Assembly (NCBI GenBank): GCA_023382975.1
Contig: JAHDXO010000051.1
Location: forward strand, 1-64,000
Direction: 5' to 3'
DNA from: Pirellulaceae bacterium
GTDB lineage: Bacteria; Planctomycetota; Planctomycetia; Pirellulales; Pirellulaceae
Length of the DNA stretch: 64,000 nucleotides
Part shown: in pieces, positions 52,368 to 61,860 of the stretch
How the letters are laid out: each line of letters opens with the position of its first letter
Numbering within the stretch: the stretch's first letter is position 1
Notes under the pieces: generated by a model
Told to the model about the DNA's origin: nothing
Databases searched by the model: none
Seen by the model: only the letters and a program-made list of their open reading frames with translations
Made by a program: the position numbers and the translations under genes

Positions 52368-52695
52368 GGTGGTCTCCTGGTTTCTGGATACGCAAAGATA
52401 GCCGAAGACGCGCGAGGCTCGCAATCACCGACCTCTCGCGCGGCCCGAACGCGGCCCCGGCGCCGCCGCTGCCGGGGTTGTGGAGAAAGAACAGGCTTGC
52501 ACCAGGCTCCGCAACGTTGGATACTGCCCTGGTTGTCGATTGATGCCGTCGAGCGTCTCGCTCAGGTTCTTTCTTTCGGACTGACCGCCGATGAAGACAT
52601 CGCCTCGCACCAACCCCGAGCGGTCTGGTCGCTTGCGCAGCCGCTTCGATCTATCCGGATCGCGGTTGACCATCCTGTGCCGCCGCATCGACCCG
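52368..52695. other. Divergent promoter region
   Basis: Gap between two divergent genes. An in-frame ATG at 52591 could extend the right-hand gene by 35 basic residues, but the signal peptide starts at 52696. No clear promoter pair was found. Confidence 0.35.
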
Positions 52696-54837
52696 ATGAG
52701 GTGTTTTCTGCTGCTGTGGCTGATCGGTCGGACCGTCGGTTGCGTTTTTCTGGCGGGCATGGCGATTCAGCAGCCGGTGGCGGGCGATCAGGTTGGTCAG
52801 GCCGCAGGTGAGTTTCCGGCCGAGTTACGGCGCGAAGAACCGGTCGCGGAGATCGACCGGGCGGTGGTGTTCACCGTGAACGAATTCACGCGCAGCGAGG
52901 CGGAATTGGCGCTGGCGCGCAGCGTGGGCTCGGACGTGCTGATCCGGGGTTGGTTCAAATGGCGCGAGGCGCCGGCGGTGCAGTCGATGGTCGAGATCCC
53001 GCGGCAGGCGCACCAAATCGGGGCGTTGTTCGGCGGCGGAATCACTTGCAGCGCGTTGTACGACGGCGAGAACGGCATCCCGCGCGAGCATCTGCTGGAC
53101 ATGGCCACGCGCGGCCCGGACGGCCGCCTGATCGACGCCTGGGGGCAACCGGGAATCCGCCACGGTTCGTTGTCCAGCCCCGCGTACCGCGACTATCTGT
53201 TTCGCTGGTGCCGCGAGCAGATCGACGCCGGCGTGGACTATCTGTTCATGGACGAAATCGACGCCGCGCTCGGCCCGCAGGAAGGATTTGACGACCATTC
53301 GCTGGCCGATTTCCTTCGCTGGTTGCGGGAGGAATCCGCGGAGACGAAGGGCTGGGCGGACGACGACGCGCGGTGGACGACGCTGGGTGTCGACTTGTCG
53401 AATCCCGCGATCGCCGCGGACGGCACGATGCGCACGTTCGACTATCGCGGTTACTTGCGAGCGGGCCAGTGGCTCGGCGACCCGCACAGCGCCGCCAATC
53501 CACTGGCCGCGCACTGGGCCCAGTTCCGCCGGCACCGCGATGACCGGGTGTGGCGCGGGCTGACCGACCGCATCCGCAGCTACGCGGCCGAGAAGCAGCG
53601 CAAGGTGTACCTGAGCGGCAACGGCATCGTGCCGTATGTCGATCTGCAGGTCCTGGGCGTGTGGGACCGCTGGGCGGTGCGGGACGGGCGCATCGATTTG
53701 GGCGAGAGCCAAGTGCCTGCCTGGCGGGCGGTGGTGCAGCGCGGCCGCCAGGTGGCCGGTCGCGCCGTGCCGGTCGTCTTGTTTCACGATTGGGGCTTCG
53801 GCAATCCGCCGTTTCCTTGGTTGGCTGTTCCACCCGCGGACCGTGCGATCTGGATGCGGACCCGCGGCGCGGAGATCTACGCCGCGGGCGGATTCTTTGC
53901 CTTTCCCGTATTGGGACCGTTTGGCTGCAACGCCGCACGCGACGGCACGCTGGGCGAAATCCAGCGACAGACGGTCTTCTATCAACGCAACCGTGACCTG
54001 TACCTGGACAGCGATTTCCTGGGCAGCGAGACATTGCGGACGGAGGACGAGGATTTGAGTCTGGCCGTCGGTTGGCACAGTGAGCGGCGCTCGGTGTTGC
54101 TGCACGTGATCAATCGCCGCGTCCGCGATGGACAGTTGGAACCAAGGCAGGCCGCGCAGGTTTGGCTGCCGCTGAGTGTCGCGCCCGATGCGCCGGTGCA
54201 GGGAACCTCGCCCGGCGGCCAAGCCTCGGAGCCTGTGCCATATTCCGTGGTGGTTTCGCCTGACTGGCCCGGAGAGCGAAAGGCGCGGGTGGAACAGCGC
54301 GATGGGGGCCTGCTGGTGACGCTGCCCGAATTCGAGGCGTACGCGGTGGCCGAGCTGTCGTATCGCGAGCCGCCGGAACTCGGCCCGCTGCGCGATCCGG
54401 CGCGTATCCGTCCCGAGCTGCGCTGGGCGCGGCCGGTGCGTCGCGATTTCCGCGTGCTGCCGGGGGCGGTGGTCGAAGACAGCTTGAACTTGAACGGGTT
54501 CCTGCAAGGCGGCCTGCATCCCCATTTGCGAAATCCGCCCGTGTTCGAAGTCGACGCGCCGAACGGAGGCCGATTGTCCGTTCGAGTGAACTCGGTGGCC
54601 CAGTGGGGCGCCCGACTGCAGTACTCGGTCGACGGCGAGGTCCGTCGGGTGATCGACCTGCCCGACCGGGACGGCACAAATGATGCTAACGTCGCCGAGT
54701 ACGGCACCGTGTACGAACTGCCGATCCCCGCTGGACGGCATCGTTTGACAGTCGAGAATGTGGGCCGAGACTGGTTGACGCTAGACTGGTACACGTTCGA
54801 GGGCGAGTTCCGGGTTCCCGGAAGCGACGGGCAGTAG
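52696..54837 (+). CDS. Exported TIM-barrel glycosidase-like protein of unknown family
   Basis: A 713-residue protein with an N-terminal signal or anchor (MRCFLLLWLIGRTVGCVFLAG). Residues 60-420 resemble the putative glycosyl-hydrolase barrels of planctomycetes (VVFTVNEFTRSEAELALA, IDAGVDYLFMDEIDAALG, KVYLSGNGIVPYVDLQVLG). The acidic FMDEIDA motif may hold the catalytic residue. Two beta domains follow, the last ending LTVENVGRDWLTLDWYTFE, like a carbohydrate-binding sandwich. No exact family or substrate can be given. The start is uncertain (52591 or 52696). A distantly similar protein starts at 61861. The zinc-ribbon gene begins 41 bp downstream. Confidence 0.68.
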   Translation: MRCFLLLWLIGRTVGCVFLAGMAIQQPVAGDQVGQAAGEFPAELRREEPVAEIDRAVVFTVNEFTRSEAELALARSVGSDVLIRGWFKWREAPAVQSMVEIPRQAHQIGALFGGGITCSALYDGENGIPREHLLDMATRGPDGRLIDAWGQPGIRHGSLSSPAYRDYLFRWCREQIDAGVDYLFMDEIDAALGPQEGFDDHSLADFLRWLREESAETKGWADDDARWTTLGVDLSNPAIAADGTMRTFDYRGYLRAGQWLGDPHSAANPLAAHWAQFRRHRDDRVWRGLTDRIRSYAAEKQRKVYLSGNGIVPYVDLQVLGVWDRWAVRDGRIDLGESQVPAWRAVVQRGRQVAGRAVPVVLFHDWGFGNPPFPWLAVPPADRAIWMRTRGAEIYAAGGFFAFPVLGPFGCNAARDGTLGEIQRQTVFYQRNRDLYLDSDFLGSETLRTEDEDLSLAVGWHSERRSVLLHVINRRVRDGQLEPRQAAQVWLPLSVAPDAPVQGTSPGGQASEPVPYSVVVSPDWPGERKARVEQRDGGLLVTLPEFEAYAVAELSYREPPELGPLRDPARIRPELRWARPVRRDFRVLPGAVVEDSLNLNGFLQGGLHPHLRNPPVFEVDAPNGGRLSVRVNSVAQWGARLQYSVDGEVRRVIDLPDRDGTNDANVAEYGTVYELPIPAGRHRLTVENVGRDWLTLDWYTFEGEFRVPGSDGQ

Positions 54838-54878
54838 AAACGAGTTGGGTTGATCGCAAGCGGTGAGAGGAGCAGGTC

Positions 54879-57050
54879 ATGACGGTCGTCACGTGTCGAT
54901 GTGGTCGGCGCTTCGAAGCGGCGGCCGAATTGGCGGGCAAGCAGGTGGCATGTCCCGCGTGCGGTGGGGCGATCCGGGTTCCCGGAGCGGCTGCGGCCGG
55001 CCCCGTGGTGACGTGCCCATGCGGACAGAGTTTCCGTGCCCAGGCAGCGCTGGCCGGTTCCACGATCCCCTGTCCGTCGTGCGGGAATCCGCTGCGCATT
55101 GGGGCGTCGCCGGCAGCGCGCGCGGCGGCGGCTGCCCGGCAGCGAACGGCTCCGCGTTCGACACCCGTCCCGACGGCCGCGGCACCGGCCAGGACACTTG
55201 GACACGGGCAGCCACTCGCCCCGACGAAAATGCCTGCCCGAGCAACTCGGCATCCGCAATGGTCCTTTCCATTAGGTTGGGTCGTCGGCGTGGGCGTCGG
55301 CGCCGTGGTATTGGTCCTTCTGTTGATCGTCGGCTCGATCGTCTGGCGCAGGGTCGCGCCGGCCCTGACATCGTTCGTCAACCGCGGCAATCCCGCGCAG
55401 TATTTCGGACCGGAGATTCCGCTGACTCCGCAGGCATTGGAGGAATACTACCGGTTGCCCGACGGAGTCGAAGACACGACGGCGCTGTGGTTGGCCGCTG
55501 TGGAGCAACTGAACACCACGGCTTACGTGTCCGAAACGGCAGGCATCCCTATTGTCAAGAACAATCCGGGCGTTGTGCCCAAATCAGGAATCACATGGCC
55601 AGCAGAACCTCAGGCAGTGCGTCTGCTGGAGAAGTACCGAGGATCCCTGCAACAACTGTACGCAGCGGCAGAAAAGGGTGGAGCGGTGCGCTACCCGACG
55701 CGATTCGCCGACGCTTGGGCCATGGAGATGGACGAAGAAGCCAAGATCGTCGAAGCGGGACGGTTGCTGCACTTGGACGCTCGCGTGAGCGCCCGACAAG
55801 GCGATGCGTCTGGAACGGCCAGAGCGCTGCGGACACTGAGCCGGTTGGCCCGGAGCTTCGACGGGTATCCGAATATCGTTGCGCAGACGGCATACGTCCG
55901 GTTTTCAGAGACATTCCTGCTGACTGTTGCCGATCTGCTGCCCGACGTCGAATTCTCTGACGGCGATCTGGCCATGCTGTCACGCGAGCTCGAACAAGTC
56001 GACCTGGACCGTTCGATGTATTGCAGTCTGATCGGCGAACTTGTGAATGGACTGCTCGCCTTCGATGACGAAGAAATGCTAGGCATTTTGTACGACAGGC
56101 TGTCAGGCCGCTCTCTGATGGACGAACGGAGCAAACAGGCGCGCGCGCTAGTCGACACGCTGAAATCACGTTCTTCAGCAGCGGCCCTGAAGGACAAGGA
56201 AGATTATCTTCGGAAAACGCAAACTATTCTAGCCGTTGCGCGAGAACCCTTTCCGCAAAAATGGGAGTCTGCGAAAAAGTTCCCGGACGTGGCTGAACCA
56301 CTAGATCCCTCCCGGAAATCGCCACCCGTCGAGAGTCTCATCACCTCGCTGCTTCAGTCGCGGCCGAGGACCGCATTTCAAGATTACGCCAACTTTACCG
56401 CAAGCTTCAATGCCGCCATCGCCGCGATCGCCGTCGAGCGGTTTCGCCGCGGCCGGGGACAGTTGCCGTCGGAATTGGCCGCACTGATCCCCGATTACTT
56501 GACACAGATCCCGCAGGATCCATTCGACGGCAAACCGCTGCGCTACCGGGTGGAAAGCGACCATTACTTGGTCTACTCGGTCGGGGCGAACGGCGTGGAC
56601 GACGGCGGCAAGCAGTCCGACGACGCGGATGTGCTGGTCAAGATCCGCTTGCGATCCAGCGGCGAGTCGACTCCAGTGGCGCGCCCGAGCGAGCCGAAGA
56701 TGCCCGCGGTTCCCTCAGCCGGACCATCCGGCACGCCGACGCCGCAAGTCGCGTCCACGGGGCTGGCGAGCCTTACGGAACAGCAGCGGAAGATCCTGTA
56801 CATGCGCGCCCGCTTGACCATCGTTTCTCACGAACGGCTCATGGAGAATAGCGAGAAATTGCACGCCACTTTGATCGAGGGACGCAGCGGCGAGTTTGTG
56901 GACCGGGAGATCGCTCGGTACGAAGCGTCGCGGCGGAAGATGATCGAGTACTTCGAGCAACAAATGAACAACCTGTATGCCGAGTACGCGATCACGCGGG
57001 ACGAATTGCAGGCGGTCCTCCGCGAGGGCGATGCGGCCGGGTGGAAGTGA
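54879..57050 (+). CDS. Zinc-ribbon membrane protein with large helical domain
   Basis: A 723-residue planctomycete-type protein. Two zinc ribbons sit at residues 1-75 (CRCGRRF...CPACGGAI and CPCGQSF...CPSCGNPL). An Ala/Pro-rich linker and one membrane span follow (about 133-156, WVVGVGVGAVVLVLLLIVGSI), then a long mainly helical outside domain. Near residue 540 is a motif shared by many planctomycete proteins (LPSELAALIPDYLTQIPQDPF, GKPLRYRVESDHYLVYSVG). The role is unknown. ATG 54879 has GAGGAGC upstream. It might link an inner sensing part to an outer domain. Confidence 0.75.
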   Translation: MTVVTCRCGRRFEAAAELAGKQVACPACGGAIRVPGAAAAGPVVTCPCGQSFRAQAALAGSTIPCPSCGNPLRIGASPAARAAAAARQRTAPRSTPVPTAAAPARTLGHGQPLAPTKMPARATRHPQWSFPLGWVVGVGVGAVVLVLLLIVGSIVWRRVAPALTSFVNRGNPAQYFGPEIPLTPQALEEYYRLPDGVEDTTALWLAAVEQLNTTAYVSETAGIPIVKNNPGVVPKSGITWPAEPQAVRLLEKYRGSLQQLYAAAEKGGAVRYPTRFADAWAMEMDEEAKIVEAGRLLHLDARVSARQGDASGTARALRTLSRLARSFDGYPNIVAQTAYVRFSETFLLTVADLLPDVEFSDGDLAMLSRELEQVDLDRSMYCSLIGELVNGLLAFDDEEMLGILYDRLSGRSLMDERSKQARALVDTLKSRSSAAALKDKEDYLRKTQTILAVAREPFPQKWESAKKFPDVAEPLDPSRKSPPVESLITSLLQSRPRTAFQDYANFTASFNAAIAAIAVERFRRGRGQLPSELAALIPDYLTQIPQDPFDGKPLRYRVESDHYLVYSVGANGVDDGGKQSDDADVLVKIRLRSSGESTPVARPSEPKMPAVPSAGPSGTPTPQVASTGLASLTEQQRKILYMRARLTIVSHERLMENSEKLHATLIEGRSGEFVDREIARYEASRRKMIEYFEQQMNNLYAEYAITRDELQAVLREGDAAGWK

Positions 57051-57200
57051 CGACGGCCGCGAAATGCGTGGTCGTCTTCGGCCAGGTGACCTGGTCGTAC
57101 GGTCGGAGACCGGCGGCAACGCTGCGGGCAGATCACTTTGTGCGGACTGCCGAAGTCCGGGATGCGCCTCGAATGGGGGATGTTTTGGCTGTTTGGTTAC

Positions 57201-57228
57201 TTGGTTCTCGCGAATTTCTGACTATACT
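57201..57228 (+). promoter_or_regulatory. Promoter-like sequence before the EF-hand/P-domain gene
   Basis: TTGGTT and TATACT are separated by 16 bases, about 100 bases before the start codon. A similar TATACTGA box precedes brnT. Only sequence resemblance supports it. Confidence 0.35.
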
Positions 57229-57329
57229 GACCTTGGGATCAATGGTGCGTTGACCTCGCTTGGCGAGTTTGGCGGACGGGATAAACGAGGATGCCGCTGC
57301 TAAGGTGGCCTGACCAGTGGAATACCGTA

Positions 57330-58712
57330 ATGTCCAAATCATTCCGTTTTCTCAACGCAAGGGCGGCCGTGGCCATTCTTCTGGTCTGCATGTTCTTGGT
57401 GCCGGTCCAGGCACAGATACGCTACGCCCCAGGCCAGCGACCTGCCAACAATGACGCTCCCAAAGTGCCTGGCTTCGGGCATGTCGAGGGGACGACACCG
57501 ATTCCGGGGTTCGGACTGGACGCCGAAACTCGTGTGGCGTTGCTTCCGGAGGATTTCGCGCGAGCGGACGAAAGATTGCAGCGCGAGGACTCGAATCGTG
57601 ACGGCCACATCGACCGCGACGAAGCTCGACGAGGACGCTGGTCGGACGATCCCTTCGTGTACGATTACAACCGGGACAACCGTCTGAACCGCACCGAATT
57701 GGCCCATCGATATGCCCAGCGCCGGATTCAAGAGACCGCGTCCCGCGGCGGTGGGCCCCCGCCGCCCGCCGCCTCGCGGAATCAGCCGAGCGACGAGCAA
57801 CGGCGAGAGCAAGAGCGCCGTGCGGCCGAAGAGGCGGCGCGCCGATCCGGCGTCCCGCAAGGAACTCGCGAGAGTTGGCATTTGACCGATGTTCTCATGA
57901 GTCGCCACGACCGGGACCGCAACGGCTATCTGGATGCTGCGGAGCGGCGCAGCATGGGGCTGGATTCGCTGGCCGCGGACACCAACCGGGATTTCCGGGT
58001 CAGCCGCCAGGAACTGGCCGTCTGGCTCGCTCAACAGCAGACCGAGCAGAATCGCATTGCGCCTGCCGAATTGCCCACTTGGTTCGTGGAGCTTGACCGG
58101 GACGGAGACGGCCAGGTCAGCATGAAGGAGTTCTCCGACGAATGGACGGAGGAGAAACTGGCGGAATTCGTCGGCTTCGACAGCAACAACGATGGATTCA
58201 TCGAACGGCACGAAGCTCAGCGAGCGGCTGAGCGGTCTCAGGGTCAGTTCGCCAACCATCGTCTGCAGGTCATTCCCTCGAAAGGGATCATCCGTTCCGA
58301 GATCGATGTCGAGGACACGGCGCAGATCTCCGATGTCGACCTGGTGCTTTCGATCACCCACACGTACACGGGCCATCTGAAGGCGTACCTGATCGGTCCC
58401 GAAGGACAGCGAGTCGAATTGTTCGCGGGTGTCGGGGCCAACGACGATCACTTCGACAACACGATTCTGGATGAAGAGGCGCCTGCCTCGATCGGACGTG
58501 GCCGACCGCCCTTTGCTGGCCGCTACCACACCGCCGACCGCTCGCGGGACCGGCCCGGTTTGCGGCAATTCTACGAGCGGGGGATGTATGGAAAATGGAC
58601 GCTGTTGATCGAGGCGAACAGCGACCGGCCCGGCGCGCTCCATAGCTGGGTGCTGGTGTTCACGAAGATCGAAGGGAACGAACCGCCTCCGATGGCCGAC
58701 GAGTTCGACTGA
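57330..58712 (+). CDS. Exported EF-hand protein with C-terminal P (proprotein convertase-like) domain
   Basis: A 460-residue secreted calcium-binding protein. The signal peptide (AVAILLVCMFLVPVQAQ) is followed by six EF-hand loops of the D-x-[DN]-x-[DN]-G type, for example DSNRDGHIDRDE, DRDRNGYLDAAE, DRDGDGQVSMKE and DSNNDGFIERHE. Some are degenerate. Between loops two and three is a charged, Arg/Glu-rich helix. Residues 320-450 form a P domain like that of kexin proteases (VDLVLSITHTYTGHLKAYLI, FYERGMYGKWTLLIEANS), without any protease. It probably binds surfaces or other proteins in a calcium-dependent way. ATG 57330 has no good ribosome site. Confidence 0.8.
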   Translation: MSKSFRFLNARAAVAILLVCMFLVPVQAQIRYAPGQRPANNDAPKVPGFGHVEGTTPIPGFGLDAETRVALLPEDFARADERLQREDSNRDGHIDRDEARRGRWSDDPFVYDYNRDNRLNRTELAHRYAQRRIQETASRGGGPPPPAASRNQPSDEQRREQERRAAEEAARRSGVPQGTRESWHLTDVLMSRHDRDRNGYLDAAERRSMGLDSLAADTNRDFRVSRQELAVWLAQQQTEQNRIAPAELPTWFVELDRDGDGQVSMKEFSDEWTEEKLAEFVGFDSNNDGFIERHEAQRAAERSQGQFANHRLQVIPSKGIIRSEIDVEDTAQISDVDLVLSITHTYTGHLKAYLIGPEGQRVELFAGVGANDDHFDNTILDEEAPASIGRGRPPFAGRYHTADRSRDRPGLRQFYERGMYGKWTLLIEANSDRPGALHSWVLVFTKIEGNEPPPMADEFD

Positions 58713-58842
58713 ATCCCCTGATCGATTTCACCCGATCGAACCAAATAACTGGACCATCCCGCGCATCTTAGTCTCATGTTGATGCGATCGATCCGGGTAT
58801 GGTGCCCGAAACCGCATCAGTGTCCCCACTTGGGAGGGTATT

Positions 58843-59160
58843 ATGATGAGACAACTGTTGTGCGCGCTGGTTGTGGTAGCGATGGGTCTGGGAATGGTCG
58901 GCATGGCTCGGGCCGCCGACGAGAAGCCGAAGAAGCAGTTCGATCCGGAAGCCGCCTTCAAGAAATTGGATAAGAACGCTGATGGCAAGGTGTGTCTCGA
59001 CGAGTTCAAGGGGAAGAAGAAGGACGAAGCCCTTGCGAACGCCGAAAAGGTGTTCAAGGCCAAGGACAAGGACGCCGACGGCTTCTTGACCCTCGAAGAA
59101 TTCAAGGCCCCGATCAAGAAGGAAGGCGCGAAGAAGCAGAAGAAGGAAAAGAAGGAATAG
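58843..59160 (+). CDS. Small exported EF-hand protein
   Basis: A 105-residue secreted calmodulin-like protein. The signal peptide (LLCALVVVAMGLGMVGMARA) precedes two EF-hand loops, DKNADGKVCLDE and DKDADGFLTLEE, and a very basic Lys-rich tail (KKEGAKKQKKEKKE). ATG 58843 has GGAGGG seven bases upstream. A strong terminator follows 40 bases after the stop. Small EF-hand proteins like this are common in planctomycetes; the function is unknown. Confidence 0.85.
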   Translation: MMRQLLCALVVVAMGLGMVGMARAADEKPKKQFDPEAAFKKLDKNADGKVCLDEFKGKKKDEALANAEKVFKAKDKDADGFLTLEEFKAPIKKEGAKKQKKEKKE

Positions 59161-59198
59161 CCGCTTGGACGGCTGTTCGAGAAACGGGACGGTTTCAC

Positions 59199-59236
59199 CA
59201 GCCCCGGCGTCCGCGAGACTCCGGGGCTGTTTTTTT
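59199..59236 (+). terminator. Rho-independent terminator
   Basis: A perfect 9-bp stem (CAGCCCCGG with CCGGGGCTG), a 13-base loop and a run of seven T. Ends the small EF-hand transcript. Confidence 0.9.
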
Positions 59237-59353
59237 GCCGGATTGGGCGAGTTACGGGCTACACGGTGTCGATCGGGAACGGTGACCGGCATGAGCAGAA
59301 CGAATTCCGCTACACTTCTGGCTGAACGAATTTCCCTAAAACCAACTGTCCGG

Positions 59354-59385
59354 TTGACAAAGATGGTGTAGGTGGGATGTATTAT
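59354..59385 (+). promoter_or_regulatory. Promoter-like sequence before DUF2760-Hsp70 pair
   Basis: A perfect TTGACA (59354-59359) is followed by TGTATTAT, with TATTAT at 59380-59385; the spacing is 20 (or 18 to TGTATT), longer than ideal. It lies 60 bases upstream of the DUF2760 start. Confidence 0.45.
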
Positions 59386-59444
59386 GAGCCACGCCGGATG
59401 CAGAGGGCGAGGGCGTACCGAAGCAAAGCAGAGAGGTTGTTTGC

Positions 59445-60002
59445 ATGAGATTGACCGTGGCCATCCGCGCATTTTTCTCGGCCCTGTTTAACTCGGCCGC
59501 GGCGGAACGCATCGCAGCCGCTTTACAGACGCCCGACCAGGCAGCATTGCCCAAGGCACTGGAGACCGCGCCAAAGACCGAGCGGACGCCGAAGCCGGCA
59601 CCGCCCAAGCGTCCGGCCCGTAGCGATGCGGTGTCGCTGCTGGCGACGATGCAGCGCGAGGCGCGGTTCGTCGATCTGGTGCAGGAGTCGCTGGACCAGT
59701 ACACGGACGAACAGGTCGGAGCGGCGGCTCGGGACGTGCTGCGCGACTGCCGGTCCGTGCTCGACCGCTTGTTCGGTTTGCAGCCGGTGGTCGACCGCGA
59801 GGAGGGAGCGGCGGTCGAGGTTCCGGCCGGGTTCGACGCGGGACGTTTCCGGCTGACGGGCAACGTGTCGGGCGAGCCTCCGTTCCGCGGGCAGTTAGTC
59901 CATCACGGCTGGGAGGCCGTTCGTTGCGAGATGCCGCAGTGGGCGGGCAGCGACGACGCGGCGCGAGTGGTCGCTCCGGCGGAAGTTCAGTTGCGTTTTT
60001 AG
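59445..60002 (+). CDS. DUF2760 protein
   Basis: A 185-residue protein of the DUF2760 family, which is regularly found directly upstream of atypical Hsp70 genes. A short hydrophobic N-terminus (VAIRAFFSALFNSAAAERI), a Pro/Lys-rich linker and a conserved core (SLLATMQREARFVDLVQESL, YTDEQVGAAARDVLRDC, GFDAGRFRLTGNV, GQLVHHGWEA) are visible. Function unknown; the genomic link suggests a partner or client of the Hsp70. ATG 59445 has AGAGAGG upstream. Ten bp before the Hsp70 gene. Confidence 0.85.
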   Translation: MRLTVAIRAFFSALFNSAAAERIAAALQTPDQAALPKALETAPKTERTPKPAPPKRPARSDAVSLLATMQREARFVDLVQESLDQYTDEQVGAAARDVLRDCRSVLDRLFGLQPVVDREEGAAVEVPAGFDAGRFRLTGNVSGEPPFRGQLVHHGWEAVRCEMPQWAGSDDAARVVAPAEVQLRF

Positions 60003-60012
60003 GAAAGACAAC

Positions 60013-61803
60013 ATGACCGCCCGATTTGCTGTGGGCATCGATTTGGGCACGACCAACAACGTGCTGGCTTATACGGCGTTGGATACCGACGAACCGACGG
60101 TCCAGGTTCTGCAAATTCCGCAATTGGTGGCTGCGGCGACGATCGAATCGCGCTCGCAATTGCCCTCGTTCGCGTATCTGGCCAGCGGGCACGAGACGGG
60201 TCAGGGGGCGTTCGATCTGCCGTGGGCATCGGGACGCGACTTTGCCGTTGGCGAGTGGGCGCGGCGCCAGTCGGCCGAGGTGCCCGACCGGACGGTGGGC
60301 GCGGCCAAGAGCTGGCTATGCCACGGGCGGGTCGACCGCCGCGGCGACATCCTGCCCTGGAACGCGCCGCCGGAGGTGCCGAAGATCTCGCCGGTCACCG
60401 CCTCGCAACGCTACTTGGAGCACTTGGCGTCCGCTTGGCAGGATGCGTTCCCGGACGCTCCGCTGGCGGAACAGCACGTCGTCTTGACCGTCCCGGCCTC
60501 GTTCGATGCCGCGGCCCGCGAGTTGACTCGCGAAGCCGCATTGGCCGCCGGTCTGCCCGCCCATCTGCTGTTGCTCGAAGAGCCCCAATCCGCCGTCTAT
60601 GCGTGGGTCGACCAGATCGGCAACCGCTGGCGCCGGTCGATGAAGTTGAATGACGTCCTGCTGGTTTGCGACGTGGGCGGCGGCACCAGCGATTTCACGT
60701 TGGTTCAGGTCGCCGAAGAGAATGGGGAACTGATCCTGCAGCGGGTGGCTGTGGGCAATCACCTGCTGGTCGGCGGCGACAACATGGACTTGGCGCTGGC
60801 CTATCAAGCGTCGCAGATGTTCGCCAACAAGAACGTCCATCTCGACCCTTGGCAGTCCGTATCGCTGTGGCACTCGTGCCGCGCAGCCAAAGAGACGATG
60901 CTCGGCGAGAACGGACCCGGCACATACACCCTGTCGGTGCTGGGCCGCGGCAGCAAGCTGATCGGCGGGACCGTTTCCGTCGAGATCAAACGGAAGATGG
61001 TGTCCGATTTGTTGGTCGAGGGTTTCTTTCCCCACTGCGGCATCGACGAACGTCCGGCACGGCAGCGTGCGTCGGGGTTTCAGGACATCGGACTGCCCTA
61101 CGAGCAGGACACGGCCGTGACGCGGCACTTGGCCGCGTTCCTGCAGGATCACGGCGACGGAGGCCGAGGCGGAGCGGTCCGCCCCACGCACCTGCTGCTG
61201 AACGGCGGCGTGTTCAAGGCCAAGGTGCTCTCCGAGCGTTTGACCGAAGTGCTGACGCAGTGGGCCGACGGTCAAGCGCCGCAGCGGTTGGAGGGCGAGC
61301 ACGATTTGGACAACGCCGTGGCCCGAGGCGCCGCGTACTACGGCTGGGCAAAGCATCGCGGCGGCGTGCGCATCCGCGGCGGCACGGCGCGGTCCTACTA
61401 CGTCGGCATCGAAACGGCCGGGCTAGCCATCCCCGGCGCGCCGCGCCCGTTGCGCGCGCTGTGCGTCGCTCCGCTGGGGATGGAAGAGGGAGACCAGGCC
61501 GACGTGCCCTCCGGCGAGATCGGGCTGGTCGTCGGCCAACCGGCCCAGTTCCGGTTCTTCAGCTCGCCGGTTCGCAAGCAGGATCGTGTGGGCGATGTAC
61601 TGACGTCGTGGTCGGGCGACGAACTGGCCGAGACCGATTCGTTGGAAGCCACACTCGAACCGGACCAGTCGATCGAGGAACCGTACGTACCCGTGAAGTT
61701 CCAGTCCCGCGTCACCGAACTGGGCATGTTCGAGCTGTGGTGCGTGAGCACGAAAAGCGACAAGCAATGGAAACTGGAGTTCAGCGTGCGCGAAGAAGAC
61801 TAG
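60013..61803 (+). CDS. Hsp70 family ATPase, atypical DnaK-like
   Basis: A 596-residue Hsp70-type protein. The nucleotide-binding domain has the phosphate-1 motif VGIDLGTTNNVLAY, phosphate-2 VCDVGGGTSDFTLV and the late LLNGGVFKAKVL element. The substrate-binding part is short and shows little similarity to DnaK, so it is not the housekeeping chaperone. In other planctomycetes a second, larger Hsp70 often follows such a gene; here a glycosidase-like gene comes next. ATG 60013 has AGGAAAG upstream, overlapping the end of the DUF2760 gene. The pair is certainly one operon. Confidence 0.88.
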   Translation: MTARFAVGIDLGTTNNVLAYTALDTDEPTVQVLQIPQLVAAATIESRSQLPSFAYLASGHETGQGAFDLPWASGRDFAVGEWARRQSAEVPDRTVGAAKSWLCHGRVDRRGDILPWNAPPEVPKISPVTASQRYLEHLASAWQDAFPDAPLAEQHVVLTVPASFDAAARELTREAALAAGLPAHLLLLEEPQSAVYAWVDQIGNRWRRSMKLNDVLLVCDVGGGTSDFTLVQVAEENGELILQRVAVGNHLLVGGDNMDLALAYQASQMFANKNVHLDPWQSVSLWHSCRAAKETMLGENGPGTYTLSVLGRGSKLIGGTVSVEIKRKMVSDLLVEGFFPHCGIDERPARQRASGFQDIGLPYEQDTAVTRHLAAFLQDHGDGGRGGAVRPTHLLLNGGVFKAKVLSERLTEVLTQWADGQAPQRLEGEHDLDNAVARGAAYYGWAKHRGGVRIRGGTARSYYVGIETAGLAIPGAPRPLRALCVAPLGMEEGDQADVPSGEIGLVVGQPAQFRFFSSPVRKQDRVGDVLTSWSGDELAETDSLEATLEPDQSIEEPYVPVKFQSRVTELGMFELWCVSTKSDKQWKLEFSVREED

Positions 61804-61860
61804 GCTTGGTCTCAAAGTCGAGCCGTTGCGTTCCGGTTCGCTGTACGCAGGAGAACGACA

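Noticed and set aside
50746..52428. 560-codon minus-strand frame beside the sulfatase frame
   Set aside because: It is the shifted frame of the same sulfatase gene; motifs CSPSR and DDLGYGD occur only in the other frame.
52825..54741. 638-codon minus-strand frame opposite the glycosidase-like gene at 52696
   Set aside because: His/Arg-rich antisense shadow without domains; the plus frame has a signal peptide and beta domains.
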